A stretch of DNA of 64,000 nucleotides, taken from Kitasatospora terrestris (GTDB lineage: Bacteria > Actinomycetota > Actinomycetes > Streptomycetales > Streptomycetaceae). The stretch covers positions 5,332,001 to 5,396,000 of the forward strand of contig NZ_BAABIS010000001.1 in assembly GCF_039542905.1 (NCBI RefSeq). The letters are read 5' to 3'. This document shows positions 60,425-64,000 of the stretch, one piece after another. Within the stretch, counting starts at the first letter, position 1. Each line of letters starts with the position of its first letter. The notes under the pieces are model-generated. The model was not told the DNA's origin. It saw nothing but the letters and a program-made list of their open reading frames with translations, and did no database searches. The translations under genes were made by a program, and so were the position numbers.

Positions 60425-61450
60425 ATGCGAATCGGCGTCCTGACCAGCGGCGGTGACTGCCCGGGCCTCAACGCGGTGATCCGGTCCGTGGTGCACCGCG
60501 GCACCGACGTCCACGGCGACGAGATCATCGGCATCGAGGACGGCTTCCTCGGCCTGATCGAGGGCCGGGCCCGGCCGATCTCGCACGACGACGTGACCGG
60601 TCTGCTCACCCTGGGCGGCACCGTCCTCGGCTCGGCCCGGGTCCGGCGCGAGCGGATCCGCTGGGCCGTCGACAACGCCGCCGAACTCGCCCGGGGCCTG
60701 GACATCGACGCGCTGATCGCGATCGGCGGCGAGGGCACGCTGACCGCGGCCAAGCTGTTCAGCGACGCCGGACTGCCGGTCGTCGGCGTGCCGAAGACCA
60801 TCGACAACGACATCGACGCCACCGACGTCACCTTCGGCTTCGACACCGCCGTGCACGTCGCCACCGAGGCGATCGACCGGCTCAAGACCACCGCCGAGTC
60901 CCACCAGCGGGTGATGGTGGTGGAGCTGATGGGTCGGCACACCGGCTGGATCACGCTGACCGCGGGCGTGGCCGGCGGCGCCCACGGCATCCTCATCCCG
61001 GAGAAGCCGTTCGACATCGAGGCGGTCGCCAGGATGGTCGAGGAACGCTTCCGGCGCGGCAAGAAGTTCGCCATCATCGCGGTCGCCGAGGGCGCCGAGC
61101 CGGCGCCCGGCACGCTGCGCTTCGAGCGCGGCCAGGTCGACCAGTACGGCCACCGGACCTTCGGCGGCATCGGCAACCGGCTCGCCCACGAGCTGGAGGA
61201 CATCCTCGGCACGGAGGCCCGTCCGGTCATCCTCGGCCACACCCAGCGCGGCGGCACCCCCACCGCCCGCGACCGCGTCCTCGCCAGCCGGTTCGGCTGG
61301 CACGCCGTCGAGGCCGTCCACAAGGGCGCCTTCGGCCACTTCACCGCGCTGCGCGGCAACGACGTCGAGCTGGTGCCGATCGCCGACGCGGTGGTGCAGT
61401 TGAAGACGGTGCCCGAGGACCGCTGGGCGGAATCCGAAGCCGTGCTGTGA
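60425..61450 (+). CDS. pfkA: 6-phosphofructokinase
   Basis: A 341-residue phosphofructokinase. It starts MRIGVLTSGGDCPGLNAV; GGEGT is at the nucleotide site, PKTIDNDID carries the catalytic Asp, and MGRHTGWI and GHTQRGG are conserved. GGEGT rather than GGDGS is the form I recall for streptomycete ATP-dependent PFKs, not the GGDDS of PPi enzymes. The start ATG 60425 was chosen over an in-frame ATG at 60347. A TAGTCT at 60320-60325 is a possible -10 for a 100-base leader. Confidence 0.93.
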   Translation: MRIGVLTSGGDCPGLNAVIRSVVHRGTDVHGDEIIGIEDGFLGLIEGRARPISHDDVTGLLTLGGTVLGSARVRRERIRWAVDNAAELARGLDIDALIAIGGEGTLTAAKLFSDAGLPVVGVPKTIDNDIDATDVTFGFDTAVHVATEAIDRLKTTAESHQRVMVVELMGRHTGWITLTAGVAGGAHGILIPEKPFDIEAVARMVEERFRRGKKFAIIAVAEGAEPAPGTLRFERGQVDQYGHRTFGGIGNRLAHELEDILGTEARPVILGHTQRGGTPTARDRVLASRFGWHAVEAVHKGAFGHFTALRGNDVELVPIADAVVQLKTVPEDRWAESEAVL

Positions 61451-61461
61451 CCGCGGCCCGG

Positions 61462-61467
61462 TAGGTT
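61462..61467 (+). promoter_or_regulatory. candidate -10 (TAGGTT) of thiD
   Basis: TAGGTT ends six bases before the thiD ATG and no Shine-Dalgarno is present, as expected for a leaderless transcript separate from pfkA. Confidence 0.4.
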
Positions 61468-61473
61468 GGGCGC

Positions 61474-62271
61474 ATGGTCTCCAGCGCTCCGCCCCGTGTC
61501 CTCACCGTCGCCGGCTCCGACAGCGGCGGCGGCGCCGGCATCCAGGCCGACCTCAAGGCGATGCTCGCCCTCGGCGTCCACGGGATGAGCGTGATCACCG
61601 CGGTCACCGCGCAGAACTCGCTCGGCGTCCAGGGCTACTGGGAGCTGCCCGCCGAGGCCGTCCGCGCCCAGTTCCGCAGCGTCGTCGACGACATCGGCGT
61701 GCAGGCCGTGAAGACCGGCATGCTCGCCTCGATCGAGCTGGTCGAGACGGTGTCCGAGCTGCTGGCCGGCGTGGACGCGCCGGTCGTCGTCGACCCGGTC
61801 GGCGTCTCCAAGCACGGCGACGCGCTGCTCGCCGCCGAGGCCGTCGCGACCGTCCGCGAGCGGCTGCTGCCGGTCGCCACCCTCGCCACCCCCAACCTGC
61901 ACGAGGTCACCCAGCTCACCGGCCGGGTGGTGGAGGGCGAGGCGCAGATGGCCGACGCGGCGAAGGCGCTGCTCGACCTCGGGCCGCGCTGGGTGCTGGT
62001 CAAGGGCGGCCACCTGGAGGGCGAGGCCGCCGACCTGCTGCTCGGGGCCGACGGCGAACGGCACTGGTACCGCGCGCCGCGCCACGACAACCGGCACACC
62101 CACGGCACCGGCTGCACCCTGGCCAGCTCGATCGCCGCGGAGCTCGCCAAGGGCGCCGACCTGCCGGACGCGGTCGCCGCCGCGAAGGCCTACACCACCG
62201 GCGCCATCGAGCACGGCTTCGCGCTCGGCGCCGGCATCGGCCCGGTCGACCACTTCTGGCGCGAGCGCTGA
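61474..62271 (+). CDS. thiD: hydroxymethylpyrimidine/phosphomethylpyrimidine kinase
   Basis: A 265-residue ribokinase-family enzyme that phosphorylates HMP and HMP-P in thiamine synthesis. GSDSGGGAGIQADLKA is the N-terminal substrate motif, TPNLHEVTQLTG is conserved, and HGTGCTLASSIAA holds the anion hole and catalytic Asp region (the usual GTGCTFSAA; the Asp position is not in this motif). It starts 23 bases after pfkA with its own -10. A bidirectional hairpin follows it. Confidence 0.95.
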   Translation: MVSSAPPRVLTVAGSDSGGGAGIQADLKAMLALGVHGMSVITAVTAQNSLGVQGYWELPAEAVRAQFRSVVDDIGVQAVKTGMLASIELVETVSELLAGVDAPVVVDPVGVSKHGDALLAAEAVATVRERLLPVATLATPNLHEVTQLTGRVVEGEAQMADAAKALLDLGPRWVLVKGGHLEGEAADLLLGADGERHWYRAPRHDNRHTHGTGCTLASSIAAELAKGADLPDAVAAAKAYTTGAIEHGFALGAGIGPVDHFWRER

Positions 62272-62324
62272 GGCGGCCGCGCGGCACCTCCCCGGCGGGG
62301 CCGCGCGCCGCACGGCACCGGAAA

Positions 62325-62362
62325 AGCAGAGAGCCGACCCACCCGAGGGTGGATCGGCTTTC
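62325..62362. terminator. terminator between thiD and rpmB
   Basis: AGCCGACCCACCC pairs with GGGTGGATCGGCT (one mismatch), flanked by AAAAG and CTTT. It serves convergent thiD and rpmB. Confidence 0.7.
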
Positions 62363-62389
62363 CGGAGGACCGGCTTACCGGTCTGCGCG

Positions 62390-62575
62390 TCAGCGCGAGA
62401 CCTTACCGGCCTTGATGCACGAGGTGCAGACATTGAGCCGCTTCGGCGTACGCCCAATCACAGCGCGCACCGTCTGAATGTTGGGGTTCCAACGACGGGA
62501 GGTACGGCGGTGCGAGTGGGAGATGCTGTTGCCGAAGCCCGGCCCCTTGCCGCAGACGTCGCAGTTGGCAGCCAC
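62390..62575 (-). CDS. rpmB: 50S ribosomal protein L28
   Basis: A 61-residue L28 with two CxxC pairs (CDVC and CTSC), the zinc-binding C+ form. The GKGPGFGNSISHSHRRTSRRWNPNIQ core is typical. The GTG at 62575 is preceded by GGAG; an upstream ATG adds only three residues. Streptomycetes often carry several L28 paralogues, of which Zn-free ones are Zur-regulated; this zinc form is the usual vegetative one. Confidence 0.95.
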   Translation of the reverse strand: MAANCDVCGKGPGFGNSISHSHRRTSRRWNPNIQTVRAVIGRTPKRLNVCTSCIKAGKVSR

Positions 62576-62868
62576 AGGAGTCACTCCAAGACTTCAGATC
62601 AGTTACTTTCGGAAAACCCCGGCTGAGCCCTCCGGAACACTCGCGTGGACCGGATCGGATCAAGGGGTGAGCCCGGGTTGTTCCAGGCAACCGTGAGAGC
62701 ATACAACGGTTGCTCCCGCCCCACGAAACTACCATGCCCGGGGCCGTGATCGTCGGCGCGCAGCCGTCCTGCCAGCGCGGACGCGACTCCCGCACCGATA
62801 ACCTGCCAGCATCGCCCCCGCCACCGCGTCCCGTCGCGTTCCCGTGGCGTTCACCCGGAGGAGACCTG

Positions 62869-64000
62869 GTGCTGGACACGCTCGACGCCACCGCCGTCCG
62901 CACCTGGTGCCGCCTGGCGCTGACCGCCCTCGGCCAGGCCCGCGAGGAGATCGACGCGCTCAACGTCTACCCGGTTCCGGACGGCGACACCGGCACCAAC
63001 CTGTACCTGACCGTGGAGTCCGCCGCCGAGGCGCTGGACGCGGCGTTCGCCGGGCCCGAGCAGCCCGCGCTCGGACCGGCCGCCACCGCCGCCGCGCGCG
63101 GGGCGCTGATCGGGGCGCGCGGCAACTCCGGGGTGATCCTCGCGCAGTGGCTGCGCGGCTTCGCCGAGGTGCTGGCCGCGCACGGCGGCAGCCCCCAGGC
63201 GCTGCGCAAGGCACTGCTGCGGGCCGCCGAGGCGGCCTACCAGGCCGTCGCCGAACCGGTCGAGGGGACGCTGCTCACCGTCGCGGCCACCGCCGCGCGG
63301 ACCGCGGACCGGCAGCAGGAAGGCCTGACCGCGGTGGCCGAGACCGCCTACCGGGCCGCCCGCGAGGCGCTGCTGCGCACCCCCGACCAACTGGACGTGC
63401 TCGCCGAGGCCGGAGTGGTCGACGCCGGCGGGCGCGGACTGGTCGCGGTGCTCGGCGCGCTGGCCGACGCCGTCGCCGGCCAGACCCCGATGGGCCCGGT
63501 CGCCCTGCGGCAGGAGATCTCCGTCGCGCACGCCCCCGGCTGCGAGGGCCACGAGCGGCCGCCCGGCCCCGGACACCCCGCCTTCGAGGTGATCTACCTG
63601 CTGGACGCCCCGGACCACGCGCTGCCCGCGCTGCGCGAACGGCTCTCCGGGCTCGGCGACTCCCTGGTGATCGGCGGCGGCGACGGCCTGTGGAACGTCC
63701 ACGTGCACGTGGACGACGCGGGCGCCGCCGTGGAGGCCGGCGTCGAGGCCGGCCGGCCGTACCGGATCCGGATCACGCACTTCGCCGAGGCGGCCGCTCG
63801 CGCCGGCGAGCGGGAGGAGACCGTCTCGCACGGCCGCGCCGTGCTCAGCGTGGTCTCCGGCACCGGTCTCGCCGAGCTCTGCGCCCAGGCCGGCTCCGCC
63901 GTGCTGCCCGCCGACCCGGACCGGCCGCCGGCCAGCGCCGAACTCGCCGAGGCGGTCCGCCGCTGCGCCGCCCGCGAGGTGATCCTGCTGCTCAACGACC
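62869..64000 (+). CDS. DAK2/DhaL-domain protein (FakA type), 3' end outside window
   Basis: At least 377 residues, open to the window end. The DhaL domain is clear: LNVYPVPDGDTGTNLYLT (DGDTGTN at residues 38-44, ATP and Mg site) and the ARGNSGVILAQWLRGF loop. After about residue 205, the sequence (FEVIYLLDAPDHALPAL..., DGLWNVHVHVDDAG) matches the FakA C-terminal domain that works with DegV-type FakB fatty-acid carriers. It would phosphorylate fatty acids; no fakB lies in the window. GGAGGAGACC precedes the GTG. In S. coelicolor this gene precedes recG, which I expect just beyond the window. Confidence 0.88.
   Translation, partial: MLDTLDATAVRTWCRLALTALGQAREEIDALNVYPVPDGDTGTNLYLTVESAAEALDAAFAGPEQPALGPAATAAARGALIGARGNSGVILAQWLRGFAEVLAAHGGSPQALRKALLRAAEAAYQAVAEPVEGTLLTVAATAARTADRQQEGLTAVAETAYRAAREALLRTPDQLDVLAEAGVVDAGGRGLVAVLGALADAVAGQTPMGPVALRQEISVAHAPGCEGHERPPGPGHPAFEVIYLLDAPDHALPALRERLSGLGDSLVIGGGDGLWNVHVHVDDAGAAVEAGVEAGRPYRIRITHFAEAAARAGEREETVSHGRAVLSVVSGTGLAELCAQAGSAVLPADPDRPPASAELAEAVRRCAAREVILLLND

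Overview
The window is high-GC actinobacterial chromosome from a Streptomycetaceae member (Streptomyces or Kitasatospora). Codons end almost always in G or C, and GTG starts and leaderless-type promoters are frequent. The gene order (ligA, rmdB, gatCAB, ilvBNC, serA, leuB, ilvE, cimA, two conservons, gltX, ndgR, leuCD, hupS, cofC, gpsA, ddlA, thiL, thiD, rpmB) matches my recollection of the S. coelicolor core around SCO5490-SCO5565. I did not check that by database search.

Layout. 1-7.1 kb: end of mnmA, a LOG-family protein, an SDR, a DUF2252 protein, a MetE-like protein and ligA. 7.4-12.7 kb: a c-di-GMP GGDEF-EAL protein (rmdB type) and the gatC-gatA-small membrane protein-gatB operon for tRNA-dependent amidation. 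12.9-19.4 kb: a tiny ORF, a large ATP-binding LuxR regulator and a second GGDEF-EAL membrane protein with a degenerate EAL domain. 19.4-33.4 kb: a branched-chain amino acid block (ilvB, ilvN, ilvC, serA, leuB, ilvE, cimA), interrupted by a tiny basic protein and a secreted S8 protease. Two translational attenuators precede ilvB and cimA, each with a leader peptide rich in Ile/Leu/Val codons. 33.5-44.4 kb: two tandem minus-strand conservons (sensor kinase CvnA, roadblock CvnB, DUF742 CvnC, GTPase CvnD). The cvnD genes are identical at every base and cvnB nearly so, while cvnA and cvnC have diverged. 44.7-48.0 kb: a small unknown gene behind a Crp-like palindrome, an FAH-family hydrolase, gltX and a five-tRNA cluster (Gln, Glu, Glu, Glu, Gln). 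48.1-52.4 kb: ndgR divergent from leuCD, a small conserved protein and hupS. 52.4-54.5 kb: an accessory-looking patch with a GntR regulator, a palindromic operator, two translationally coupled tiny genes and a degenerate intergenic repeat. 54.2-64.0 kb: a small OB-like protein, cofC, plsC-gpsA, ddlA, a DUF3515 protein, a stand-alone RAM protein, thiL, pfkA, thiD, rpmB and the start of a DAK2/FakA-type gene.

Functionally, ilvB/N/C, ilvE, leuB, leuC/D and cimA supply most steps to valine, leucine and isoleucine. GltX, three tRNA-Glu, two tRNA-Gln and GatCAB cover Glu/Gln charging. The conservons and the two c-di-GMP proteins make this a signalling-rich segment. I saw no CRISPR array, insertion sequence or prophage.
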